Shown: in pieces, positions 24,902 through 32,750 of the stretch
How the letters are laid out: every line of letters starts with the position of its first letter
Numbering within the stretch: the stretch's first letter is position 1
Assembly (NCBI GenBank): GCA_965221135.1
Contig: CBDCRZ010000100.1
Span: 186,001-250,000, forward strand
Direction: 5' to 3'
DNA from: Sansalvadorimonas sp965221135
GTDB lineage: Bacteria > Pseudomonadota > Gammaproteobacteria > Pseudomonadales > Endozoicomonadaceae
DNA length: 64,000 nucleotides
Made by a program: the position numbers and the translations under genes
Notes under the pieces: model-generated
Told to the model about the DNA's origin: nothing
Database searches by the model: none
Seen by the model: the letters and a program-made list of their open reading frames with translations, nothing else

Positions 24902-25743
24902 CTCAAACGCTAAAAATAGCTTGGGTGACAGGAGCCAGTCAGGGCATCGGGAGAGCGGTCACATTACTTCTGGCCAAACAGGGCATGCATGTTATTGCCA
25001 GCGCCCGCAGTGCTGACAAACTGGAGCAACTCAGGCAGGAGTCTAAACATCTCTTAGGAGATATTGAGCCTCTGCGTTTAGATGTGACAGACAGCTCGGC
25101 CGTTCAGGAAGCAGTAAAATACATTTTGTACCGCTATGAGCATATTGATCTTGTGGTGCTGAATGCCGGAACTTTCATCCCGATGAAAGCTAGCGAGTTT
25201 CGGGCCGAAGTGGTGCAACAACAGCTGACACTCAATGTCATGGGTGTAAGTCATTGTCTTGAACCTCTGATTCAACAGATGCAGCGGCAAGGCTATGGTC
25301 AGATTGCCATTAATGCCTCGCTGTCCGGGTATCGTGGTTTGCCCAAGGCCTCAGCTTACGGTGCCAGCAAGGCGGCACTCATCAATATGGCGGAGTGTCT
25401 GCATGGTGAGCTGAAGGACAAGGGTGTTGATGTACGTTTGATCAACCCCGGTTTTGTGAAAACACCTCTGACGGATAAAAACACTTTTCCCATGCCTTTC
25501 CTCGTTTCATCTGAGCAGGCGGCGGAACGTATTGTAAAAGGCCTGAAGGGAAAGGGGTTTGAGATACGGTTCCCCGGCATCTTTGGCTTTCTTATGGGTG
25601 TGCTGAGAGCTTTGCCCTATAGAGCCTACTTTGCCCTGACAAAAAGAATAACGGCAGTAGCAGGTGCAGACATAAAAAACGGAGCCAACTGGCTCCGTTT
25701 TTGTTTATTCATCAAGCTCTTTAAAAAATCATTCAATGCCTAA
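24898..25743 (+). CDS. short-chain dehydrogenase/reductase with terminator-encoded tail
   Basis: 281 residues. The NAD(P)-binding motif is TGASQGIG, NAG occurs in VVLNAGTF, and the catalytic Ser-Tyr-Lys lie in INASLSGYRGLPKASAYGAS followed by K. Last gene of the ECF-controlled operon. The final 23 residues or so are encoded by the intrinsic terminator hairpin (25675-25702) and the sequence after it, and the stop overlaps the convergent FKBP gene by 15 bp. A normal SDR would end earlier, so the original stop was probably lost. Substrate unknown, perhaps a lipid-derived carbonyl. Confidence 0.85.
   Translation: MTQTLKIAWVTGASQGIGRAVTLLLAKQGMHVIASARSADKLEQLRQESKHLLGDIEPLRLDVTDSSAVQEAVKYILYRYEHIDLVVLNAGTFIPMKASEFRAEVVQQQLTLNVMGVSHCLEPLIQQMQRQGYGQIAINASLSGYRGLPKASAYGASKAALINMAECLHGELKDKGVDVRLINPGFVKTPLTDKNTFPMPFLVSSEQAAERIVKGLKGKGFEIRFPGIFGFLMGVLRALPYRAYFALTKRITAVAGADIKNGANWLRFCLFIKLFKKSFNA
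25675..25702. terminator. intrinsic terminator inside the SDR 3' coding end
   Basis: AAAAACGGAGCCA, loop AC, TGGCTCCGTTTTT. Same stem as the one at 18241-18268. It lies upstream of the SDR stop codon. Confidence 0.85.
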
Positions 25744-26202
25744 CAGCTCAACCTCAAAGATCAGCGTCGAGTTACCGGGAATCTTACCCGCAGACTGGCT
25801 GCCATAGGCGAGGTTGGCAGGAATAAACAGGCGGCCCTTGCCACCCACAGACATCAGCTGCAAACCTTCCGTCCAGCCAGGAATCACCTGATTCAAACCG
25901 AAGGATATAGGCTGACCACGGTCGACAGAGCTGTCGAAAACAACACCATTAATAAGAGTGCCGTGATAATGCACTCGCACCTTATCGGAGGCTTTCGGGA
26001 AAGTGCTACCGTCACCTTCCTTTATAACTTCATACTGCAGACCCGAGTCAGTGCAGCTCACGCCTTCCTTATCTTTGTTTTCATCCAGAAACTTTTCACC
26101 AGCTGCCAGTGCTGCTTTCGCCTGTTCGCTGTTGGCTCCGTTGCGGCGCATATACCAGAACAGAAACAGGCCAACAAAAATTAAGGTTAAAATATACGAC
26201 AC
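25729..26202 (-). CDS. FKBP-type peptidyl-prolyl isomerase, membrane-anchored
   Basis: 157 residues. An N-terminal membrane segment (YILTLIFVGLFLFWYM) is followed by a linker and an FKBP domain: SDKVRVHYHGTLINGVVFDS, GQPISFGLNQVIPGWTEGLQ, then LAYG and IPGNSTLIFEVELL. Key FKBP residues (Tyr, Phe, Asp, Val-Ile, Trp) are present. It should assist folding of exported proteins. Single gene, convergent with the SDR operon. Confidence 0.9.
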   Translation of the reverse strand: MSYILTLIFVGLFLFWYMRRNGANSEQAKAALAAGEKFLDENKDKEGVSCTDSGLQYEVIKEGDGSTFPKASDKVRVHYHGTLINGVVFDSSVDRGQPISFGLNQVIPGWTEGLQLMSVGGKGRLFIPANLAYGSQSAGKIPGNSTLIFEVELLGIE

Positions 26203-26222
26203 AAGAATCCCCTGGCAGTTAC

Positions 26223-26270
26223 TATGTGAGTAAATGGTTATGTGAGTAAAAGGTTATGTGGGTAAAAAGC
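26223..26270. repeat. three tandem copies of a 16-bp unit
   Basis: TATGTGAGTAAATGGT, TATGTGAGTAAAAGGT and TATGTGGGTAAAAAGC, immediately upstream of the FKBP start on its promoter side. Confidence 0.85.
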
Positions 26271-26363
26271 GGCATAGCAGATCTGACTGAGCCTTTTTAA
26301 AATAGCTGTCAGCATAACACTGAGCGGGTAAGGGCTTATAGAGAGATTTGAGGGAAAGGGAAG

Positions 26364-26440
26364 TGGCGCACCCGGCAGGATTTGAACCTGCGACCCCACG
26401 CTTCGGAGGCGTGTACTCTATCCAACTGAGCTACGGGTGC
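26364..26440 (-). tRNA. tRNA-Arg (CCG)
   Basis: 77 nt with encoded CCA. The acceptor GCACCCG pairs with CGGGTGC. The anticodon arm CACGC-CTCCGAA-GCGTG gives CCG, and the T loop is GTTCAAATC. It reads codon CGG. Confidence 0.95.
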
Positions 26441-26881
26441 GAAATATCAGTACTGCAATTCATACAGCTTATTACATTGAAACGTTTAAAACGAACGGAA
26501 ACGTTTAAAACAAATGTATACAGCCTTATGCAGAAAGTGCCCGATTGGGCGGCGCTCATAATACTCATGAGAATTATGCAAGTCTACGGCTTTTTTGGGG
26601 TTTCTCAAGGTGCTGGCGGGTTTGGTAAGGCAATACAGAGGGAGGAAACGGCATGCCGATATGCTTTTGCGGTCTTTCCTGCTAGACGGCTTTCGTGTGC
26701 CGTTGTTGGCAGGGGTGCGATTGTCTATAATCGCTCTCGGCTATAAAAAACGGGTCGCACTTCTATTTTCCTGCACATACAGATCTGGCTCATACAATAA
26801 AGCAGACACAGTTATGGTGCGTACTCTTCTGGAGAATAGTAGCAAGGCCGACGAATAAGTCCGCTAGATGAGGAAAGACGA
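26441..26881. other. intergenic, no supported gene
   Basis: 441 bp between tRNA-Arg and cytochrome c5. It contains two copies of GAAACGTTTAAAAC (26479 and 26498, period 19), each with an AAACGTTT palindrome that could be a repressor site. Short frames here show no recognisable product. Confidence 0.5.
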
Positions 26882-27331
26882 GTGGCAAACATCAACAGGA
26901 TGCGTGCTATAAAAGCAGCGGTTTTGCTTGGGGGGATGGTAAGCGGTCTGGTGATGGCAGCTCCTGCCGAAGTCGACAAGATTACCCGTGGAGAAATTGC
27001 TGAGCGTATTGCGCCTGCCGGTGAACTTTGCCTGGAAGGTCAGCCTTGTGCGACAGCAGCGCCCGTTGCGGCGGCTGGTGGTCCCCGTTCCGGTTCCGAT
27101 GTTTTCGGAACTTACTGCACCGCGTGTCACACTGCCGGTATTCTTGGTGCGCCTAAGAAAGGTGATACTGACACCTGGAATCAAAAGATGGCAGCAGCCG
27201 GTTCCTTTAAAAACCTGGTTACCAATGCGATCAAAGGTGTAGGTTCAATGCCTCCCAAGGGAACTTGCAGCAACTGTTCCGACGAAGAGGTTAGTGGCGC
27301 CATCGAATTTATGAGTGGACTGAAGCCCTGA
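26882..27331 (+). CDS. cytochrome c5-type monoheme cytochrome
   Basis: 149 residues from GTG 26882, with AGGAAAGACGA before it. Signal peptide to about residue 27 (VLLGGMVSGLVMAAPAE). Heme motif CTACH in GTYCTACHTAG, axial Met in GSMPPKG, and a CSNCSDEEV that adds the disulfide typical of the c5 family. It carries electrons in the periplasm to terminal oxidases or other acceptors. Single gene. Confidence 0.9.
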   Translation: MANINRMRAIKAAVLLGGMVSGLVMAAPAEVDKITRGEIAERIAPAGELCLEGQPCATAAPVAAAGGPRSGSDVFGTYCTACHTAGILGAPKKGDTDTWNQKMAAAGSFKNLVTNAIKGVGSMPPKGTCSNCSDEEVSGAIEFMSGLKP

Positions 27332-27530
27332 TTCTTCTAAAGGGCTGATACTTTCAGCTCTGTTTAAATACCCAAAAGCCCGGTTTGTACAATACTTGTG
27401 CAGACTGGGTTTTTATTTGCCTGTCTTTTTTTAAAATCTTGATCGACCGTACAAAACTGATATTCTCCGCCGTCGCTATATAGCGCCCTCGTTCAAATAT
27501 TAACGACCTCTAATCTTCAGGAGACCGGCC

Positions 27531-28670
27531 ATGGTTTCTTCTTTCCAGTTTGTGCGCACGGCCTGTCTGGCTGCGGCCGTTACCTTCACCATGTCTGGAT
27601 CTGCTCAGGCTGCTGATTCTGCATCCACCTCATCTAAAGCCGATGCGGGAAATCTGTATGTGTATAACTGGTACGATTATATAGCTCCTGACACTGTGCC
27701 TGATTTTGAGAAGCAAACGGGTGTAAAGGTGACCTACGACGTATACGACAGCAATGAAGTTTTGATGGCTAAGCTTCTTTCCGGTCGCAGTGGTTACGAT
27801 ATTGTTGTTCCTTCCCATGATTTTCTTGCCAACCAGATCAAGGCTGGTGTGTATGCGCCTCTGGATAAGAGCAAATTGAAGAATTACAAAAACCTCTCTC
27901 CCGACGCTATGAAGCTGATGGAAACGGTAGACCCGGGCAACAAGTACGGCATTCCTTATCTGTGGCAGACCACTGGCCTGGCTATTAACCCGGAGAAGGT
28001 AAAGGAGTTTGCCGGTGAAGATGCTCCTCTGGATAGTTGGGCTCTGGTGTTTGAACCCAAATATATGAAGAAGCTGCAGGGCTGCGGTGTGGCATTTCTT
28101 GATGCGCCGACTGAGGTGTTCCCTGCGGCTCTGCGTTATATGGGTAAAAACCCTAACTCCCGTCGCAGCGGTGACTTCCGTCAGGCCGCTAAGATGTTAT
28201 CGAATGTTGTGCCTTATGTGTCTTACTTCAACTCTTCCAAGCCACTGTCTGACCTGGCCAATGGCGATATCTGCGTGGCAATGGTCTGGTCTGGTGATGC
28301 CCTGATTGCCGATGAGCGAGCTAAACAGGCGAATAACGGCGTGCATATTCAGTATGTGCTGCCAAAAGAAGGTGCCGCTGTCTCTTATGATGTGATGGCT
28401 ATTCCCAGGGATGCGAGAAACAAAGACAACGCTTACGAGTTTATCGATTACCTGCTGGGGCCAAAGGTGATGGCTGATATCACCAACAGCGTGAACTATG
28501 CCAATGCCAACAAGGCTGCGACACCTCTCGTGAAGAAAGATCTGCGTCAGAACCCCGGTATCTACCCAACTTCAGATGTTGAGAAGACTCTGTACTTCTT
28601 CAAGCCGATGGATGCAAAAATGAGCCGTTTTGTGACCCGGGAGTGGACCAAGCTGACTACCGGGCGCTGA
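27531..28670 (+). CDS. polyamine ABC transporter substrate-binding protein, PotF/SpuD-like
   Basis: 379 residues with a signal peptide cleaved near AQAAD. The mature N terminus LYVYNWYDYIAPDTVPDFEK, followed by YDIVVPSHDFLANQIKAG and IPYLWQTTGLAINPE, is typical of PotF/PotD family proteins that bind putrescine or spermidine. CVAMVWSGDAL and DNAYEFIDYLL are further conserved sites. No permease or ATPase genes follow, so it is either an orphan binding protein or works with a distant transporter. AGGAGA lies before ATG 27531. Confidence 0.9.
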   Translation: MVSSFQFVRTACLAAAVTFTMSGSAQAADSASTSSKADAGNLYVYNWYDYIAPDTVPDFEKQTGVKVTYDVYDSNEVLMAKLLSGRSGYDIVVPSHDFLANQIKAGVYAPLDKSKLKNYKNLSPDAMKLMETVDPGNKYGIPYLWQTTGLAINPEKVKEFAGEDAPLDSWALVFEPKYMKKLQGCGVAFLDAPTEVFPAALRYMGKNPNSRRSGDFRQAAKMLSNVVPYVSYFNSSKPLSDLANGDICVAMVWSGDALIADERAKQANNGVHIQYVLPKEGAAVSYDVMAIPRDARNKDNAYEFIDYLLGPKVMADITNSVNYANANKAATPLVKKDLRQNPGIYPTSDVEKTLYFFKPMDAKMSRFVTREWTKLTTGR

Positions 28671-28771
28671 TCGTTCCCTAAAGGGGACGTTGCCGTGAGG
28701 CAGCCCCTGCAGCCTGACCCTCAACGGTCGATAACTGTTCTGCCAGAAGGATTTATTTGCCGGGAGCAGAC

Positions 28772-29992
28772 ATGACCGAAGAGGGAAAGGGGCTCACCCT
28801 TCTCGTAGTGGAAGACAACAGCTTCCAGCGCGCCATCGCAGTGAAGGTTCTCGAAGACCTTGGCTGCGATGCTGTTCTCTCAGCCGAAGATGGCGATGCC
28901 GCCCTGCGCGCCATAGTGGCTCACCCTTCCCCCATTCATGTTGTTCTCAGTGACCTGGATATGCCTGGTATGGATGGCGTGGAGTTTCTGCGTCATATCG
29001 CTGAGCGCCAGCTGGCGGAAACCGTGGTTATTGCCAGTGCCCTCGACAGTGCCCTGATCCATACCGTGGAAGATATGGTGCTGGAGCACGGCCTTCAGGT
29101 GCTGACTAATGTCGAAAAGCCCGTGACCCGGGAAAAAATGCGTAACGTCATTGCTCAGTATCGGGAAAAGCAGCGTGAAAAGAATCCTGGATCATGGGCC
29201 AGCACGCTGACTCTGGCAGAAATTCAGGAAGGTCTTGATAAAGAGCAGTTTGAAGTCTGGCTTCAGCCCAAAGTAAGGATTTCAGATGGTGCCTGGGTAT
29301 CATCAGAAGCTTTGGCCCGCTGGGCTCACCCAAAGCTTGGCACCGTAATGCCGGCTCAGTTTGTACCCCAGATGGAAAAAAGCGGCATTATTGATCGGCT
29401 GACCTGGGGGCAGATTCACAAAATTGTTGAGCAACTGCGTGACTGGCAGCGTGAGGGGCGGGATCTCTCTATAGCAGTGAACTTCTCACCGGTGCTGCTG
29501 GAAGATCTGGAAATGCCCAGAAAACTGGAGGAGATACTCTCTCACTACGGCGTATCTCCCTGCCGCCTGACTCTGGAGCTCACTGAAAATGTGGTGATGA
29601 AGAATCTGGCCCGCAGTCTGGAAACGCTGGCCCGACTGCGTATTAAAGGCTTTATGCTGTCGATTGATGACTTCGGTACTGGCTTTTCCAACCTTCAGCA
29701 GCTCAATCGTATTCCTTTCTCAGAACTGAAAATTGACCAGACCTTTGTACGGAGCCTTCATGGAAGGGCCAGCAGCCGGGCGATAGTGGAGTCCAATATT
29801 ACTCTGGCAAACCGTTTGCAGCTGAAAACTGTGGCGGAAGGTATCGAAACTCCGGAAGAATGGTTTGCTCTCCATGGAATGAAATGTGATCTGGCACAGG
29901 GCTTTCTGATTGGCCGCCCTATGCCGGTCGAAAAGCTGGCTTCCTGGGAGCTGGACTGGTTGAGCCGGTATCAGAGCGATCTCAAGCCTTAG
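28772..29992 (+). CDS. REC-EAL cyclic-di-GMP phosphodiesterase
   Basis: 406 residues from ATG 28772 (GGGAG before it); TTG 28757 after AGAAGG is an alternative start. The receiver domain has LVVEDNSFQR and the phospho-acceptor in VVLSDLDMPGMDGVEFL. The EAL domain has the intact SSEALARW, NFSP, LELTEN, DDFGTGFSNL, KIDQTFV, AEGIET and QGFLIGRPMP motifs, so c-di-GMP hydrolysis is expected. Phosphorylation by an unlinked histidine kinase probably controls it. Its terminator lies inside the convergent CWC gene. Confidence 0.93.
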   Translation: MTEEGKGLTLLVVEDNSFQRAIAVKVLEDLGCDAVLSAEDGDAALRAIVAHPSPIHVVLSDLDMPGMDGVEFLRHIAERQLAETVVIASALDSALIHTVEDMVLEHGLQVLTNVEKPVTREKMRNVIAQYREKQREKNPGSWASTLTLAEIQEGLDKEQFEVWLQPKVRISDGAWVSSEALARWAHPKLGTVMPAQFVPQMEKSGIIDRLTWGQIHKIVEQLRDWQREGRDLSIAVNFSPVLLEDLEMPRKLEEILSHYGVSPCRLTLELTENVVMKNLARSLETLARLRIKGFMLSIDDFGTGFSNLQQLNRIPFSELKIDQTFVRSLHGRASSRAIVESNITLANRLQLKTVAEGIETPEEWFALHGMKCDLAQGFLIGRPMPVEKLASWELDWLSRYQSDLKP

Positions 29993-30378
29993 CCTCCCTT
30001 CTTACGCTTTATCAAACATCTCCTACAGAGACAGGAGAGACCGGAAAAGTCCGGTTTCTCCTTTTTTTGTGTGGCTGTGGCTAAGGCTGCCGAAGCATTG
30101 ATGGCCTCATCGAGGTGTTTTTCCTCGGATGTCACGGTATTTCGGGGCAAATCAAAGCACCAGCAGTGGTCATTACCTGCGGCTACACCGCAGCCGACGG
30201 GCTCACCGCACTCAGGACAGGTATCCTCCGACTGGTTTGAATCCTTCACTGGGTAGACTCCTCGGGTCTTCTTCACTTGCAGAGGTCGGACACCTTCTCT
30301 AGAATGCCCGGTTCCTGATGGTTTGCTCATATGATTCGCTGTATAGCGTTTCTTATTGTGCACATTCAGGTTAATCAA
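29989..30378 (-). CDS. cysteine-rich CWC family protein
   Basis: 129 residues from TTG 30378, which has AAGGAG five bases upstream; ATG 30330 is the alternative. The core CPECGEPVGCGVAAGNDHCW followed by CFDLP is the CWC domain, a probable zinc-binding module. The C-terminal 25 or so residues (CLCRRCLIKRKKGG end) are antisense to the terminator of the convergent EAL gene, and the stops overlap by 4 bp. That tail may be an extension unique to this strain. Function unknown. Confidence 0.75.
   Translation of the reverse strand: MINLNVHNKKRYTANHMSKPSGTGHSREGVRPLQVKKTRGVYPVKDSNQSEDTCPECGEPVGCGVAAGNDHCWCFDLPRNTVTSEEKHLDEAINASAALATATQKKEKPDFSGLSCLCRRCLIKRKKGG
30034..30068 (+). terminator. intrinsic terminator of the REC-EAL gene
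   Basis: GGAGAGACCGG, loop AAAAGT, CCGGTTTCTCC, then seven T. It lies 40 bp past the EAL stop and inside the antisense CWC coding region. Confidence 0.9.
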
Positions 30379-30485
30379 TTCACTCCTTGCCTTACCCCGC
30401 CCGGAACAGTTCTAAGAAGAGTTCGACTCCTGAGAATAATGGTTCCAGATCAGCGAGGGAGGCTATTAACCCGTAAGGAGCAGTT

Positions 30486-30917
30486 ATGCGTCATTACGAA
30501 ATTGTGTTTCTTGTACACCCTGACCAGAGCGAGCAGGTTCCCGCAATGGTTGAGCGTTACAAGAAGCTCATCGCAGAAGACAACGGTGCTGTTCACCGTC
30601 TGGAAGACTGGGGCCGTCGTCAGCTGGCTTTCCCAATCCAGAAAATCCACAAAGCTCACTATGTTCTGATGAACATTGAATGTGGCGACGAAGTACTGGG
30701 CGAACTGACCAGCAACTTCCGTTTCAACGACGCTGTTATCCGTAACATGGTTATTCGTCGTAACGAAGCTATCACTGAACCTTCCATCATGATGCAGGCT
30801 GAAGAGCGTCGTGAAGAGCGCCGTGACGATCGTCGTGAAGACCGTCGTGATGATCGCCGTGAAGAGCGTAGTGAAGCTCCGGCTGCAGAAGCTTCTTCCG
30901 AAGAATCTGCTGAATAA
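30486..30917 (+). CDS. rpsF: 30S ribosomal protein bS6
   Basis: 143 residues. RHYEIVFLVHPDQSEQVPAM, then LEDWGRRQLAFPIQKIHKAH and VIRNMVIRR are bS6 hallmarks. The C terminus is a long Arg/Asp/Glu-rich repeat tail (repeats of RREERRDD type) ending acidic. bS6 binds bS18 in the 30S platform. First gene of the conserved rpsF-rpsR-DUF2232-rplI-dnaB cluster. GTAAGGAG is before ATG. No priB lies between rpsF and rpsR. Confidence 0.98.
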   Translation: MRHYEIVFLVHPDQSEQVPAMVERYKKLIAEDNGAVHRLEDWGRRQLAFPIQKIHKAHYVLMNIECGDEVLGELTSNFRFNDAVIRNMVIRRNEAITEPSIMMQAEERREERRDDRREDRRDDRREERSEAPAAEASSEESAE

Positions 30918-30992
30918 CCCACTTTCAGACTAACCGTCGGTTTTGAGCCAGGCCTCTAGCCCCGCTCAGAACCCAGAAAGGAGACGTTGCAA

Positions 30993-31217
30993 ATGGCTCG
31001 TTTTTTCCGTCGTCGCAAGTTCTGCCGTTTCACCGCTGAAGGCGTTCAGGAGATCGATTACAAAGATCTGAACACCCTGAAAGCTTACGTTACCGAAACT
31101 GGCAAGATCGTACCTAGCCGTATCACTGGCACCAAGGCTCGTTACCAGCGTCAGCTGGCTACTGCCATCAAGCGTGCCCGTTACGTAGCTCTGCTGCCGT
31201 ACACTGATCGCCACTGA
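30993..31217 (+). CDS. rpsR: 30S ribosomal protein bS18
   Basis: 74 residues from ATG 30993, with AAAGGAG ten bases upstream. MARFFRRRKFCRF, DYKDLNTLKAYVTETGKIVP and RYQRQLATAIKRARYVALLP are conserved through bS18. It pairs with bS6 in the 30S platform. The upstream TTG at 30987 in frame is not needed as the start. Confidence 0.98.
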   Translation: MARFFRRRKFCRFTAEGVQEIDYKDLNTLKAYVTETGKIVPSRITGTKARYQRQLATAIKRARYVALLPYTDRH

Positions 31218-31271
31218 TCTGTACGTGCTTTCCGGAGCGCTTAAAACAAGCAGCATCCGGGGAATAGACTA

Positions 31272-32135
31272 ATGCGCGTACTGGCTGGTTTCATAATGCG
31301 CGGACGCCTTCAGGCGGCATCTTTTGCCTTCCTGATGGCTCTGCTGCCAATGATGTTCTGGTTAAGTGCAGCCGCAGTCGCGCTGGTAACACTCCGGCGC
31401 GGCATTACCGACGGTCTGGCCGTTGCCCTCTGGGCATTGTTGCCGGCCGTGGGCTGGGCTTGGGCGGGACAGCCTTTAGGGTTGTTCTGCCTGGTTTTGG
31501 TAATGGCGATGGCGGGGATTCTCCGCCAGACCCGTTCCTGGCCTGGTTCGCTGATGGTCATGGTACCGATTGGCCTGCTTATCGCCTGGGGAATAGCGGC
31601 ATTTTATGCCCCCCTGATGAGTGAGGTGATTCGGGTCTTCCAGCAGCTATACGGTCCGAAGCTTGGCAAACTTGTCGCCCATGGGGTGAACCTGAGTGAT
31701 GACAAGGTTCGACTGCTGATTGAAATCAGCTTTTTGAAGAGTGTGAGTTTTGTGGTGGCAGTTACAGCAGTACTGTCATTGTTGCTGGGTCGCTGGTGGC
31801 AGGCTGTTCTCTATAACCCTGGTGGTTTAAGAGAGGAGCTGAATACTTTGCGATTTACCCCAGTCACTGCTGCAATTCTTGTGACTTTCAGTCTGCTGCT
31901 CTCTTTCAACACTGGCGTAATGACATCGGCAATACAGCCTTTTGTTCTTATGCCATTGCTGTTTGCCGGCACTGTACTTGTACATGCGCTGGTGTGGAAG
32001 CGTGGCCTGGGTCGCATCTGGCTGGTGCTGTTTTATTCAGTACTGCTGATGGTCTATCCCGTGGTTGTGTTGCTCGCCTGTCTTGACAGCTCGCTTGATT
32101 TTCGAGGTCGACTCGAACGCAAGATGTCGGACTAA
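31272..32135 (+). CDS. DUF2232 integral membrane protein
   Basis: 287 residues with about eight hydrophobic helices. The position between rpsR and rplI is the usual place for DUF2232 proteins in many gammaproteobacteria. FMALLPMMFWLSAAAVALVT and LLVTFSLLLSFNTGVMTSAI-like stretches are typical. The role is unknown. The ATG at 31272 has a weak ribosome site, which suggests translational dependence on the ribosomal genes upstream. Confidence 0.85.
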   Translation: MRVLAGFIMRGRLQAASFAFLMALLPMMFWLSAAAVALVTLRRGITDGLAVALWALLPAVGWAWAGQPLGLFCLVLVMAMAGILRQTRSWPGSLMVMVPIGLLIAWGIAAFYAPLMSEVIRVFQQLYGPKLGKLVAHGVNLSDDKVRLLIEISFLKSVSFVVAVTAVLSLLLGRWWQAVLYNPGGLREELNTLRFTPVTAAILVTFSLLLSFNTGVMTSAIQPFVLMPLLFAGTVLVHALVWKRGLGRIWLVLFYSVLLMVYPVVVLLACLDSSLDFRGRLERKMSD

Positions 32136-32163
32136 TCCAATATCTGGTGAAAGGTAGATAGAA

Positions 32164-32613
32164 ATGGAAGTTATTCTTCTTGAAAAAGTCGCCAACCTCG
32201 GCGCACTGGGTGACAAGGTTAAAGTTAAAGCTGGTTACGGCCGTAACTTCCTCGTTCCTTTTAGCAAAGCGGTACCTGCTACTGCTGCTAACGTAGAACA
32301 GTTTGAAGCTCGTCGCGCTGAACTGGAAAAAGCTGCTGGCGAAAAGCTTGCTGCTGCCCAACAGCGTGCAGAGCAACTGGACGAAATCGAACTGACCATC
32401 ACTGCCAAAGCTGGCGATGAAGGTAAGCTGTTCGGTTCTATCGGTACTCGCGACCTGGCTGAGTCTATCTCTGCTGTAGGCGTTGAAGTTGCCAAGAGCG
32501 AAATCCGTCTGCCTTCCGGTCCTATCCGTACCGTTGGCGAATTCGACATCGCTCTGCAGCTGCACACTGATGTTGCTGCGACCGTTAAGGTATTCGTTGA
32601 AGCTGAAGAATAA
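32164..32613 (+). CDS. rplI: 50S ribosomal protein bL9
   Basis: 149 residues. MEVILLEKVANLGALGDKVK, then VKAGYGRNFLVPFSKAVPAT is the bL9 N-terminal signature. The middle helix (AAAQQRAEQLDE) joins the two RNA-binding domains. Full length. AAAGGTAGATAGA precedes the ATG. A terminator follows at 32633. Confidence 0.98.
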   Translation: MEVILLEKVANLGALGDKVKVKAGYGRNFLVPFSKAVPATAANVEQFEARRAELEKAAGEKLAAAQQRAEQLDEIELTITAKAGDEGKLFGSIGTRDLAESISAVGVEVAKSEIRLPSGPIRTVGEFDIALQLHTDVAATVKVFVEAEE

Positions 32614-32632
32614 GTTTCTCTGAGTGTCTACG

Positions 32633-32667
32633 AGCCATCGGTGCCTGCGGGTGTCGGTGGCTTTTTT
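32633..32667 (+). terminator. intrinsic terminator after rplI
   Basis: AGCCATCG ... CGGTGGCT with a T-run, 20 bp after the rplI stop. It separates the ribosomal operon from dnaB. Confidence 0.8.
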
Positions 32668-32750
32668 GTGGGCGCTGATTTTTATTTGCCGCGCGGGTAA
32701 GATAACGTAATAACTCGCTTTCCCATTCGAGACAGGTTTCCCCCACACCT

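Noticed and set aside
26348..26746. Frame over tRNA-Arg and the following gap
   Set aside because: Starts within the tRNA complement and shows no domain.
30659..30922. Minus-strand Arg/Ser-rich frame in rpsF
   Set aside because: Complement of the Arg/Asp repeat tail of bS6; rpsF is certain on the plus strand.
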